The notes below the pieces were generated by a model. That model was not told where the DNA came from and searched no databases. It worked only from the letters and a program-made list of their open reading frames with translations. Shown here piece by piece: positions 10,642 to 22,130 of a stretch of 64,000 bases of DNA. Position numbers and translations under genes: made by a program. This stretch comes from Gentiana macrophylla (lineage: Eukaryota > Streptophyta > Magnoliopsida > Gentianales > Gentianaceae): the NCBI GenBank assembly GCA_026214975.1, contig CM047815.1:63929852-63993851 (forward strand), in the 5' to 3' direction. Position 1 is the stretch's first letter. Each line of letters opens with the position of its first letter.

Positions 10642-12462
10642 TGTTAGTAATACCATCCGCAACGGAAGCGATTTATGGATCTAGATCTATATAATACACG
10701 TAATAAAACAACTAGATCTATTCTACAAGGGGGATGTAGATCATACCTCTTGAATCTCAAAATTCAAGTTGAAGAACCGCAAAGGATGAATGTGAAGATG
10801 TGAAGAGCACCACAGTCTTCCGATCGTGTGATCCAAGCAATTCCCGGTGGAAGGAATTCTCGACTCGAACCCTTCCGATATGCTACCGGAAAAATCTCCA
10901 AGATTTTTCCTCCACTCACCCTTGGCCGAAAATATTTTTTCTCTCTACTATAGGGAGAAGTCGAAATTTTAATGTGTGTCAAGGCAGGAGATAACTCTCT
11001 TTATATATAGAGAGAAAAACTTAGCCTCTAAGGATTTTTATTTATCAAACAAAATAAATCCTTTAATAAAAGATAATTCCATAATATTCTAGAACAAATC
11101 TAGAATAATATTTATCTTTATTATTTAGCATAAATATTTATCCAATAAATATTTTATGCACATGTCTTATTAATCACAAGAAAACTAATTTCTTGTTCCA
11201 AAAATAAGAGGGGGGGCGCCACTTTTAATTTATGACCTAGTCATAATTAATTTTCGGCTATAACACATTCGGGCCAAGTTTATGAAAAATGTCTTTTTTC
11301 ACATATTTAATTATTTAACCCAACTAATTTAATAGTCCACTAAACAATTAATTCACATATCGTTTTAATAAAGTCCAACAAGAACTAAATTAACATTATT
11401 AGGATTCGACGTCCGAGAATAGCTATGCTATATTAGGAGGCACGTCGGGGACCATGGACTAATAATCGCTCCGATAAATCAAATAAATAATTATAGAATA
11501 ATTATATTCGATGAATCAATCACAGGAATATGCCACCATAATCTGTGTGATCGCACTCCTCCGATTATAAGATTATATTTATCTCTCACGAGAATAATAA
11601 TAAGCGCCCATTGATATAATCATTACATATGGATTAATCCTTCATAGATTATTCATTCTAAATCGGGAAGTTACCGTTAACCCTTTTAGAACCTCTTATC
11701 CTTATTTACCATTAACCCCTAGTGATCAATTAATTCATACAACTCACCGGTAGCTAATCGTTGTAATATAAACTCGCACGATCGATCGGTTTATAGGATC
11801 AACAAATAAGTGGAATCGTTTCATCTACTTCCATAAATGGAAGGAATGGATTCCGATCCGTGATAACACAGACTACTCACTCAATCCAAAGATACAATGC
11901 CAAGATGGGGTAATTCGGACCACAGACTCGAGTGTAATCCTTAACCGTCAAGTCAAACTTCATACCGATTCAAGCGGTTGGATCGTGATCACCTCAGGAT
12001 TAAGATATATCCATAAATATGATCATCCATTGATTCGATGAGACTTCTCGACACGGAATTATATCGTGAACTCTAATCAAATCGGTCCAAATTTCTATAT
12101 GATATATCTATCATATATAAATGCCCCATTAGGTTCTCTTAACCGAAAGTCCGGATAAGACAATCACACCTATTGTGTTCTCAGGCGCATTAATAGCACG
12201 TTAAAGGAGAGACCCGATACTCTCGATTAACTTCACTACGGGCTAGTTGTATTTTAAGTACATCTTCACTAACTCAATCCTCTGTGTATATACCATACAC
12301 TGAGTTAAGTGATTACATAAACGATATACTTTAGGGTTTTCTGTAGTGTAAATACTATTGTCACATCGGTGAATATGAGAATAATAAATGTGAATAATAA
12401 CATCATTTCATTTATTAAATAAAAACAATTACAAAATTGTCTTTCGGGCATCACACCTAACA
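10642..12462 (-). mobile_element. 5' LTR of Copia element 1
   Basis: Full partner of 2754-4574 with the same TGTTAG/CTAACA ends, flanked on the right by target duplication ATTAC. As the upstream LTR it would hold the promoter. Most of its differences from the other LTR are small indels. Confidence 0.93.
11001..11010 (-). promoter_or_regulatory. TATA box in the 5' LTR of element 1
   Basis: The minus strand reads CTATATATAA about 360 bp from the inner LTR edge, placed as expected for the U3/R boundary. The matching site in the other LTR is near 3114-3121. Confidence 0.5.
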
Positions 12463-12837
12463 ATTACAACAAAATAATGAGTTTAAATCCATCCAACTCG
12501 TTCAAGAACACAATTAGGGAAAAAATCATACCTTTATAAAAGCTCCAACATTTCCGTAGTGAAACGACGCCCTCTGCACGACAATTCCAATTCTCTACTC
12601 GAACCTAAAATCGGTTAAGAATTGACTTAGGATTCTGAAAAAAATCTCCCAGCCCTTTCTCTTTTGCTTCTCATGCCTCTCCAAAAAACGTAAGAACAAA
12701 TTTTATGATTACTATTAGGTTATAGGAATAATGGAACATATTTTCCTGTTATAACTTTTTCCAAAATAATAAATACTTATTATTTTTCCTTAATTAAATT
12801 ACGTCCAGATTTCTATAAATACATATATATATATATC

Positions 12838-12896
<59 letters not shown>

Positions 12897-12961
12897 TTAT
12901 GTATATATATATATACATAAATATATATATACATATATATATATATAAATACATATATATG

Positions 12962-13030
<69 letters not shown>

Positions 13031-13134
13031 AAAATATATATAATACACTTTAAATCCAAGAATAAATAATGAACATAATATTTCGTTTTCGCAAAATGAC
13101 ACGTCTGCCCTTTCCCGAAAAACGGAATATTACA
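12463..13134 (-). mobile_element. Probable Ty3/gypsy LTR, right part
   Basis: Continues 1500-2753 across the element 1 insertion. Its right edge (ggaatattaca, 13124-13134) coincides exactly with the point where the Copia reverse transcriptase at 13135 breaks off, which marks a genuine element boundary. The ending strongly resembles the one at 61080-61090 (ggggtattaca). It includes the AT microsatellite at 12821-13027. Confidence 0.5.
12821..13027. repeat. Long (TA)n / (TATG) microsatellite
   Basis: About 200 bp of TA dinucleotides with scattered TG, CA and AAA interruptions, densest at 12965-13026. The Tyr/Ile-rich open frames across it are artefacts of the repeat. Confidence 0.97.
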
Positions 13135-14340
13135 ACTGCGAAGATGTTGAATAACCTACTCAACAAGTGAAGAAGAGGAGCCAGTAATAATAATATTATC
13201 AACATATATCAGAATATAGACCCGATCACCTGAACGAGAATAAATATAAATAGAGGTGTTGGCCTTGTAGCCAACAAAACCGAACTGAGATAGAACATCA
13301 GTAAACCGAGAGAACCACGCACGAGGAGCCCGAAGAAGACCATAAAGACTGCGGTGCAAGCGGCAAACATAATCAGGAATCAGGGTGCACGAAGCCTTGA
13401 GGCTGCTGCATATAGACAGGCTCAGAGAGGTATCCATGAAGAAACGCATTTTGAATATCCACCTGTCGTAAAGACCAACCCTCCGAAATAGCAAGAGACA
13501 AAATAAGTCGAATAGTGACCGGTTTAACAACCAGGCTAAAAGTCTCATAAAAGTCAAGTCTCATAAAAGTCAACACCATATGCCTGATGAAAACATTTGG
13601 CAACTAAGCGTGTCTTACCGAGTTCCACGCGGCCATCCGTATGGTGTTTGGTCCGATAGACCCACTTATTACCCACAATATTCATATGAGGACAAGCATG
13701 AACAAGATCCCAGGTTTGGTTATGCAGAAGCGCATCAATTTCCTCTCTCATAGCATTACGCCAATTGGATTGTTTAAAGGCTCCGGTGTAGGAAGTAGGA
13801 TCGATCATGGTGGACGTAGATTCAAGAGCTTTAGAAAATGGATAACGAATAAATTCAGACAGATTGACGGGTTTAAGGGAGTTGGTCTTGGTGCGGATAA
13901 CCATAGGATGCGGCGGAGGCATAGGACTGGGAGTAGGACTAAGGTCCGGAGAGGGAGAAGGAGATGATTCTTCATGCGGCGGAGAAGAAGGATCAGGATT
14001 GGCCAAGGTGGGAGGAGGATGGGTCGATGTGGTGGCCAAAGGAATATGAAGTTTGAGAGGAAGAGGTACGGTGATCGGAGCCGAGACCGGTGCGGAGGGA
14101 GAGGAAGTATAAGGGAACACCGTTTCATCGAATACCATATGGCGAGCAACGTATATACATCCATTGACTAGATCAAGACACTTATATCCATGATGATATG
14201 GACTATAGCCAAGAGAAATGCACGTTTTAGAACGGAAGTTGGTTTTAGGGTGGTTATAGGGACGGAGATAGGGCCAATAGACACACCCAAAGACACGGAG
14301 AAAGGAATAGTCGGGAAACCAATGGTAGAACATTTCGAAA
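13135..14340 (-). pseudogene. Short-LTR Copia (element 4) reverse transcriptase, truncated
   Basis: Minus-strand frames give the integrase C-terminus (RVFGCVYWPYLRPYNHPK, then CISLGYSPYHHGYKCLD), a Pro-rich linker, and the RT start (AFKQSNWRNAMREEIDAL, NKWVYRTKHHTDGRVE). The frame slips around 13555, where a short duplication (tctcataaaagtcaa, twice at about 13543-13575) is seen. RT continues with [20 protein letters not shown] and LHRSLYGLLRAPRAWF, then a YVDN in place of YVDD (ILIYVDNIIITGSSSS) near 13185-13230. It stops at the gypsy LTR edge at 13134, so the rest of RT, RNase H and the 3' LTR are missing. Motifs fit the Ale/Retrofit group. Confidence 0.82.
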
Positions 14341-15050
14341 GGTGTTTTGTTTGAAGAAGGCGAGAGTGGGGAAGTCGATTAATGAGGTAAGTGGCAATGA
14401 TGAAGGCATCCCCAATAGGGTAAGGGGAGGTGAGATTGAGCGAGGAGAGACAGACCGACTTCGACTATTTGGCGGTGACGCCTTTCAATGAAGCCGACTT
14501 GTTCATGAGTGTGGGGACAGGAAATGCGATGTTGGATGCCAAGGGAAGTAAGGAGAGTGGACACACGTCGATATTCCCCACCCAGTCTGTTTGAGTTGAT
14601 TTTAATTTAGTGTTGAAAAGACGTTCGATCATTGCAAAAAAGGAGGGAAACACAGATTCAACGTCAGATTTATTTTTCAACGGGAAAAGCCATAAATATT
14701 TCGTAAAATCATCAAGAAAGCTAACATAGTAACGATTGTCATAAATTGAGGGTTCAGCACAAGGACCCCAAACATCTGAATAAATTAATTCTAAAGGTGC
14801 AACAGAATTAAATTCAGATGTATATAAAGGTTGCCTATGACTTTTAGCTAACTGACACGGAGCGCACACAACAGGTGGTGCTTTATTCGGAATAAAAATA
14901 GAAATACGACGCAAGGCTTCACGAAGTACGGAATGAGAGCAGTGAACAAGACGTTGATGCCATGTGGTGGTGGGAGAGACAGAGGATGTGAGCATGAGGA
15001 CGGTGGAAGGAGGCGGAGAAGTGGTAGAGCCCATCTTTGACATAACCTCT
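14341..15050 (-). pseudogene. Copia element 4 integrase core and zinc-binding region
   Basis: The frame at 14465-15043 carries the pre-integrase zinc site (WHQRLVHCSHSVLREAL, CAPCQLAKSHRQP) and the first two catalytic Asp contexts (LELIYSDVWGPC, STQTDWVGN). The next frame (14379-14564) holds the third, catalytic Glu context (HTHEQVGFIERRHRQIVE). The frame change near 14570 separates them. All three acidic residues are present but not in a single frame. This would integrate the element DNA. Confidence 0.82.
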
Positions 15051-15605
15051 AAGATGGACGTGGCCTGAGTAGTCCTTCACAAGAAAATAGGATCCCTGAA
15101 ATTTAAAATAAACATTATTATCGGAAGCAAATTTATGTACGGAAAGCAAGTTTTTAGTTAAAGATGGCGTAACAAGAATATTAGATAAATAATAAGTCCG
15201 GGAAGGGGTATGTACAGAATATGAACCATAATGGGAAATGGATAAACTTGTACCGTCGCCTATGTGAACCGTGTCGGGGCCATCATAAGGGTTGGAGGAG
15301 AGATTGAGATCATGAAATTCATTGGTGAGATGATGTGAGGCACCGGTGGCCGCAATCCAATCAGAGTGGTATGGGAAATGTGGTTGAGCGGCATAATCTT
15401 GGGGAGGACAAGGAAGGTGATGAGCCGGCGGATGAGAATATTCATAGCGATAATAACACGACTGAGCCGTGTGACATGTTTTTGCGCATATTTGACAAGT
15501 GGGTTGCGGCTCACCGGAATTATAACCCAAATAGGATGGCTGATAGGGGAGGAGGGGGGCCACGTCCACAACCATGCCCCCGGCCCCGATAATTATTCGA
15601 TCCAC
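14919..15605 (-). pseudogene. Copia element 4 nucleocapsid knuckle and protease, catalytic Asp replaced
   Basis: A CX2CX4HX4C zinc knuckle is intact (CQICAKTCHTAQSC, about 15480-15525), marking the Gag nucleocapsid. The protease follows: the family pattern W-x-x-D-T/S-G-A-S-H-H appears as WIAATGASHHLT (about 15335-15370). The catalytic Asp is Ala, so processing activity should be lost even without the frameshifts. The frame overlaps the integrase frame near 15040. The family usually encodes all this as one polyprotein. Confidence 0.8.
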
Positions 15606-16264
15606 GACCTCTTGTCGCTTGTTGACCCTACTGCTGCTGGGACGATGAAGGACCAGTTAAATGAGCTGAAGTGGGAGACGACGGCAATCCAGGTTATGGA
15701 GCAGATGGAACCACCACGGGCCGATGGTGCTGCAACCTAGACTCGGTGGTGAGCAGCAAAGCATAAACCTCGTCCAAAGTTATGGTAGTTCGAGCAAAAT
15801 CATTGTGACGAGGGAATCAAAATCAGGGCCTAGGCCGGCGAGGAGGTAGGCTATGTGATCGTCGGAATTAAGCAGATGTACGGTGAGAGAAAGTTCGGCG
15901 GCGATCTTTTTAATTTTGAAATAATAATCTGCAGCCGAGGAATCACCCTTACGAGTTTATGCAAGTTCGGTCCGTAATTGCACGAGTTTGGACCGGCTTT
16001 GCAACGCAAACGATGTCTGAAGAGCTGCCCAAATCTCAGCCGAAGTGGTGGCTGTATAAACTCGTGCTAAAACGTCCTCCAATAATGACGACATAATTGT
16101 ACTGAGGATGAGATTATCGGATTTGGACCATTCTGAAAATTTTGGATTTGGTTTAATCTATCCATTGTTTCCGGCGAGAGTGGAAGGTGGTGGCCGGATC
16201 GTACCATCAACGTAGCCATAGACGCCTTTGGCCACGAAGATACGGGATGAGTTGAGCTCTCCAT
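15606..16264 (-). pseudogene. Copia element 4 gag, frameshifted
   Basis: The likely start is the ATG at 16262-16264 (MESSTHPVSSWPKASMATLM). Capsid-domain text then appears across frames: SSDYYFKIKKIAAEL, LNSDDHIAYLLAGLGPDFDS (about 15800-15960) and TITLDEVYALLLTTESRL (about 15735-15790). These match the UBN2 capsid of Copia elements. At least two frameshifts separate these blocks. The region from here to 16507 is the short leader. Confidence 0.75.
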
Positions 16265-16507
16265 AAGTGGTAGTTTTGACGAGTTAGTTTGATGATTTGA
16301 ATAAAGGAAGAGGAATAGAATGATGGATAAGAGGCGGTGGAGTTGTCACCGGTGCCCTCTGTCAGTTCCGACGACATGCTTATGAGGAAGAAGAAGTTGC
16401 TGCAGGTTGTGTTTGTTGAGTTTTTTTTATATGGACGAAAGATCAGGGGAGCAGAGGGTTAGGGTTTAAGAATTGTGGCGTAACACGGGAGAGAGAAAAA
16501 TCGACCC

Positions 16508-16519
16508 GCTCTGATACCA
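16508..16519 (-). other. Primer binding site of Copia element 4
   Basis: The minus strand reads TGGTATCAGAGC, a perfect initiator-Met tRNA complement, five bases inside the proposed LTR edge. Confidence 0.85.
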
Positions 16520-16524
16520 TACCA

Positions 16525-16680
16525 TGATTCAGATCTTTATGAATTTATTGATTCAACAATTGTGTGGTGAGTACATTATTTATAATGTTCGGTGACTTAA
16601 TCAATAAGTAAATACAAGATAAATACTAATACTTAAAATATTTTAAACTAAATAACAGTTAAACAAGATTATCGTCAACA
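16525..16680 (-). mobile_element. Short 5' LTR of Copia element 4
   Basis: About 156 bp. On the minus strand it starts TGTTGACGATAATC and ends CTGAATCA, next to the primer site. A TATA box (minus TATAAATAATG, about 16570-16580) sits centrally. The size suits Ale-type elements. The partner LTR is absent, so the outer edge rests on TG...CA. Confidence 0.55.
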
Positions 16681-16798
16681 CTACTTATATGAACAAATCC
16701 ATGTCGTTTAAGAAGATACCCAAGATGTTTTTCAAAATATTCTTTGGCATTTGTTAAAATACAAATGATTCTGAAAAACTTGATGTCTTGTATTATTA

Positions 16799-16885
<87 letters not shown>

Positions 16886-16889
16886 CAAT
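16681..16889. repeat. Spacer with compound (AC)n-(AT)n microsatellite
   Basis: (AC)n runs 16801-16847 and passes directly into (AT)n at 16848-16880. The last five bases before element 2 (ACAAT, 16885-16889) are its target duplication. The spacer may be part of the LTR of the Copia remnant at 25912-27560, into which element 2 inserted, but this is not proven. Confidence 0.8.
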
Positions 16890-18631
16890 TGAAGGATGCA
16901 GATTCTTAGATCTAAACGAGTTAGATCTACGCGCAGCGGATGGATCACGACTTATATATCACAATACATAATTAAAGGACTTAAACTTCTACAAGGGGTT
17001 AAGATCATGTTACCAATAGTAGGAAGAGAAGCCAAGATCTTCCGATGTGTTCTCCAAACGGCGGTTGGTGGACACCCTTCTTGATACACGAACCTCCTTG
17101 ATATGCTTCCAAGAAAAACTCCAAGTTTTTCTCCAACCGGGTGGAGCTAAAGATCGAACTCCTTAGCCTTTTTTCTCTATAAATTTCGTGGCCCTCTCTT
17201 CACCTAGGGCTTGGGGAGAACTCTCTTTTTATAGGCAAAATCCAAGAGAGAAAACCTATACCCAATCGGTTTAACAAAATAAAAGAGATAATTCTAATTA
17301 TTATTATCCAATAAAAATAAGAGATAATTACAATCTTATAATAAGAAAATATAATTATCCTTATAGTTAAGAGATAAATAATAAATAAATTATTTTCTTT
17401 TATTTATCCAATTAATTATTTAACAAATAAATAACTAATTACACAATATCTCATTATCCAGAAAACTAATTTCTTGGAAAATCCAAGACATATTGGCGCC
17501 ACACTAAGTTCACTGTGCCACGAAAATGCCTTTTCATGTATATTATTAAATTTCAACTAAATAATATTCATGCATATCAATTAATTAGCCCACCAATTAA
17601 TTATCACCGAGGCCCAAATAACAAGATTATTAGTCCGAATTACGAAGCCACATCGGGGGACCATGGACCTATAACCCAGTAGCTCCAATAATTAATTATT
17701 CATCGAACCGAATAAGTACATTAATTATTAATTCCGGGATTACGCCACCATAAACCCCGAATCGAACTCTACCGATTATAGATGTATACTTATACTCAAC
17801 CCATAGAGTAAATAAGTGTCCATTGATATAATCACTACATACGGATTAACCTCCATAGATCGTCCATTACGAGTGGGAAGTCTCCGTGAACCCGACTCGA
17901 ATATCTTATCCTTATTTACCATCAACCCCGATGATCAATTAGTTCACATATCGACTAGTGATCAATTAGTCTAATATGAACTCCGGGATCGATCACTTTC
18001 TTAGGGCTATCAAATAAGGGATTGTCTCTCTACTTCCCGCAGGAAGGAATGGATTCCATGTCTGTGAAAATCGAACTACTCACTCATCCGGAGATAGTGC
18101 CAATGAGAAGTGGCTTGGAACACATATTTAAGTGAACCGTAACTAACACATCAAACACTACCCGGGACAAGCAAAGACTCGTGATCACCTCAGATTAAGG
18201 TTGATCCATATATGATCATCTAATGATTTAATAAGATTCCTCGATTACGGAATTATATCGAGAAATACTGATTAAATCGGTCCAAATCTATATGAATGCC
18301 ATCATATATAAATGCCCCACGTAGGTACCCTCACCGGCATCCGGATAAGACTATCACACCCTAAGGTGTTTCAGGCGCATTATTGGTGTTTTAATCAAGA
18401 GACCCTAAACTCGATTAAATTCACCACGGACTAATAGTTTAAGTATATCACCACTAACTCAATCCTCACGTGCATGCCATACATCGAGTTAAGCGTTACA
18501 TCTTGATATACTTAGGGTTTGAAACAAAGGTATTATTTACAAGCACAAAGCAAGTAATAAGGTGAGATAAAATCTGTCATCCATTACTAAAAACAATTAC
18601 ACAAATTGTCTTTCGGGCACTACACCTAACA
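16890..18631 (-). mobile_element. 3' LTR of Copia element 2
   Basis: Pairs with 24157-25906 over its whole length. Its outer edge is fixed by the duplication ACAAT and its inner edge by the polypurine tract. It shares blocks with element 1 LTRs, for example ggaccatggac near 17660 and actactcactca near 18075. Confidence 0.93.
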
Positions 18632-21600
18632 ATCTCCCACTTGCACGAAATGACAAGTAACGATTGTTTTTAGAGCACACCCTTTCTCATCTTATTCACA
18701 ACACTCTCCCACTTGCTCTAAAAGCAGATGAGACATATCACTCAATGCCGTACCCTCCAAGCACTCGACTTGGTACACTGATCAGTTAGGTTGTCGGCTC
18801 GAAACGATCTTTAGGATTGAAACGTTGTCGGTCCTTCCAATCAGGCGGTACTCTCTCTCAATATGTTTTTGACTTCTTGTGACCGAGAAGATCCTTCTAA
18901 GCTATCTCTTCACTGTTTTCACAATGAAGTGATATCGGCTTATCAGACCTGGAATTACTCCCAGGCCAAAAAGGAAATTCTAAGCACTATGAGTAAACAC
19001 TGAGCCCGAGATCAACTTAATGATCATCCTTAATCGACTACAAGTCGTAATCAAGTAGTAGTCAACCATATTCAAGTTTGCACCGAATATACAAGCATAT
19101 GATTCCTCATTCTCTAAAGATACTTGAGGACGTATTTAAACCGCTATTCAATGCTCGAATCCGAGATTTGATTGCAATTGACTCGTGTTAAGTCGACTTG
19201 CCCTTATCCCGCAGAGACTCTATCCCATTTTCTCTTTATCCGAAGATTTGGAGAATCATTCCTGAGAGGTAGGGTAGGACAACTCTCGATGAATGCTGCA
19301 ACCATATATGCATAATCATCTTATTCAATAAGATCGGTGGGATAGCCAATGACTCATTCTCGTGAATTTGACCGAATCAGATTCTTAGAACATAGTCCAA
19401 TTCTCTCATCCAGAGAATCTTGGCGTGTCAGTTTCTGACTTCAGATAGCACACACATGTTGTTTCCAACTGTTTCAGTGTTATCATTTATGAACACTAAT
19501 ACTACTACTACATTACCAATATTGATATCCAGTCTACGAAAAACTTATCAATATTTTGGTCAAGTCCACATATTTTAAAACATGTGACTTTAAATGACCG
19601 AGAGGTTCTCTTAAATCCACAAAGGATATAAGCCATGGCAGGCTTCCTACCAATGGTTCTTTCTGAATAAATTAAGATATCGTTAGTCTCGCAAAAAGGT
19701 ATTAGGAATCACCCCTATCTTCTCGCTTTGTAACGAATCCGTTATTCATTCTTAGCTAAAACCCTTCATTCGAATGAATTTGATTCCGTTGTTCGGCAAG
19801 AAAGTCTCGATTGAATCACCCCTATTTTCCTCGCTTAACGAAATCTAGCAAGATCGAGTGGTGAGAGAGTTCAAGGTCCGGTTAACTCTCTACTTGTCGT
19901 GGAATCACCCCTATACCACTCAACTTTGTATTTGAAAGTTTAAACTTTCCTATTCATTCGACTCTTTTCGTGTAGATCCAATTGCTCCCACCGGGCCCGA
20001 GGTACTCGGTGGTTCTACAAGTGGTCGAACAGAGTGGAATACCAAAACTCCATTCACAGGTTAAGGTTTTCAAACCAACCTCTATGATCGTAATCCTATA
20101 CACCCACCAAGAGCCATAGGTTATCAATCACCCCAGCAGACTGTAAAGTCCACATAACCACAATGGGTCAATGGTTAAACCATACTCCCACTGTGTCTTG
20201 GGTGGATTGATATTCTGATCTAGTAGTATTTATCAGTGTACTCACCAACAACTGATGTTGGACGTGGTCTGATTAAATCAGATAGTAACTACCTTTGGGT
20301 AACCGTACTCCAAGGTTTAAGGCTGTTAGTTATAGATTCTATCAGAAGGCTTGTGACAGTTCAACCGTCACTTTCTGATCTCAAGAATCTTATAATCAAC
20401 CTTCACTCGTCTCATTAAGATATTTCACTAACAAATCACAATCGAACGTATGCGCAAAATCTCCAAATCCTACCTTCAAGCATTAAATGCTAAATGCCTA
20501 CATTTATGGAAGTGGTGTGAACGTATTCACTCATTATCCATAAATTCACCGGCATCTTCTAGGTAGACTTCTCGGTTTACATAATAATGTTAACCGTTAT
20601 TTTGCAACCAATTATCTCGAATCGAGTTTAACAAGTGTATTGTAGCACATTAATAACTATGTCGGCAAGTCTCATGGTTTCTTCCTTAGTGAGAAACATT
20701 CCACTAGAGGCGGGCCGAGCATCATCCCAAGACTATGCGATAGCCTATTTCGAGAATGGAATACTCTATTCTCTCGCTAAAATCGAGAGACACCTCCTCG
20801 TATTCTTTCGATAAACCAACAAGTGTTTTGAGTAGTTATCGACAAAATGTCACCACTCAAAAACTCCCACTAGCTTGTATCTCTCACTAGACCCTCGAAG
20901 GTCATGATGAACAAGCTATGTTACCCTTCAAATCTATTATCCTCTCCCGATTGAAAGGAAACTTAGTCATTGTTCCTTTGAGATAGTGTTCTTAGATCGG
21001 GAGATAGGAATCACCCTTAGCGGATCGTGTCAGTCTTATCTCTAGGATATATGCACTAATTAATAGATATTGAAGGGTCGTTTATCTTAATACGAAACCT
21101 TTTACCTTTAATAGTTTTAGATGTTACACATACCTATTCAACTTTTCTTAGTGGTTCTGTCTTTATCAAACAAAGTCCGAGTCATGATTCGCATTACTAC
21201 AAATGTCATCTTCACTTTGTTTAAGGCAATCAGTAGTATCGAGATGAAAGTGAATCCATTTGTTTGAACGATCAGAAACGAAAAATAAATTTTTCTCTCG
21301 ATATTCAAGGATAGAATCCAAATTCATTTCCTTATATCACTCCCACTATTATAGTGAAATAAGCGCCCGTTGTCTACTTTATTAATTGTTAATGCACGAC
21401 TTCCTTGTTCTTCAAAAGAACTAAGCTACCGAGTCAAGTTACTCGCTTTAAGAAAGTCGCTAAGGATTCATTGGTTAAGTGATCCGAAATCACTTTCCTT
21501 ATCCTATACTTTCTATAATTAATTTTTCGGTTTAGCCTCAAAACTTTAGTTAAGATGATTAACACTTATAGACATTCTTTCCCATTCTCAACTTTCCTTA

Positions 21601-22130
21601 AAAGGAAATAGTCTTGAACTAGCAGTTCGTTTGAGTAGACACTACTCGTGAACTGTGGGATGTCTATTGATAGCGTTACTCAGTGGGACTAATTTTCTAA
21701 TAAATTAGAAAAAACATAAGATAAAAGCTCCCACTAGTTTATTGGTTCCAAATACCGTCTAACTAGCGACACTTTAATCGATGATTCTCCAATTTTTCTA
21801 TTAGAAAATTTCTCGTGTAGACACTACACAATTAAAATTTACTAGAAGAATTTTATCGTCCCAATCATCTTTCAAACTAACTATGGTTGTCTCTCTTTCA
21901 ACACGAGTGACAGCAGTGACATACTTATTTACGTCACTTAAGTCTTGAAGGCTCAAGAAAAATATCTCTTCCGAAAAATTAATCGCATGTAAGATCAATA
22001 AGTACAACGTTCTAGTTATTTGCCACTTTTTAACGAAGTCATTACTAGTCAATTTTACACTAGCAGTCTAGCACCCTAGAGAGATATATATAATAGTTGT
22101 AAATAAAATTGACAGAATAAATCCAAATCA
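18632..22130 (-). pseudogene. Decayed pol-derived interior of Copia element 2
   Basis: Nucleotide similarity to the element 1 RNase H region can be followed near 18700-19140. For example ctctcaatatgtttttgacttc corresponds to element 1 around 4830, and the stretch near 19095-19130 to 5180-5215. Stops and small indels destroy every frame. Farther in (19700-21020) there is little that I can align to pol. Instead a motif GAATCACCCCTAT recurs at 19706, 19813 and 19912, with a variant at 21007. No frame longer than about 85 codons exists and none has a domain. It is a relic or a non-autonomous replacement of the coding region. Confidence 0.7.

Larger units (their letters stand above)
2749..12467 (-). 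mobile_element. Copia element 1, complete with target duplications (element 2754-12462)
   Basis: A structurally complete LTR retrotransposon of 9709 bp, minus orientation. LTRs lie at 2754-4574 and 10642-12462, both 1821 bp, with inverted ends TGTTAG/CTAACA. The 5-bp target duplication ATTAC is perfect (2749-2753, 12463-12467). The primer site (reverse complement of TGGTATCAG, 10632-10640) abuts the right LTR and the polypurine tract (reverse complement of GTGCAAGTGGGAGAT, 4575-4589) abuts the left one. Domain order gag, protease, integrase, RT, RNase H is that of Copia. The long LTRs and long leader suggest the Angela/TAR group, which I infer rather than prove. It sits inside a gypsy-like LTR. 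All coding regions carry frameshifts. Confidence 0.95.

Noticed and set aside
12794..13102. Tyr/Ile-rich open frames on the minus strand
   Set aside because: They are translations of the TA microsatellite and have no start context or domain.
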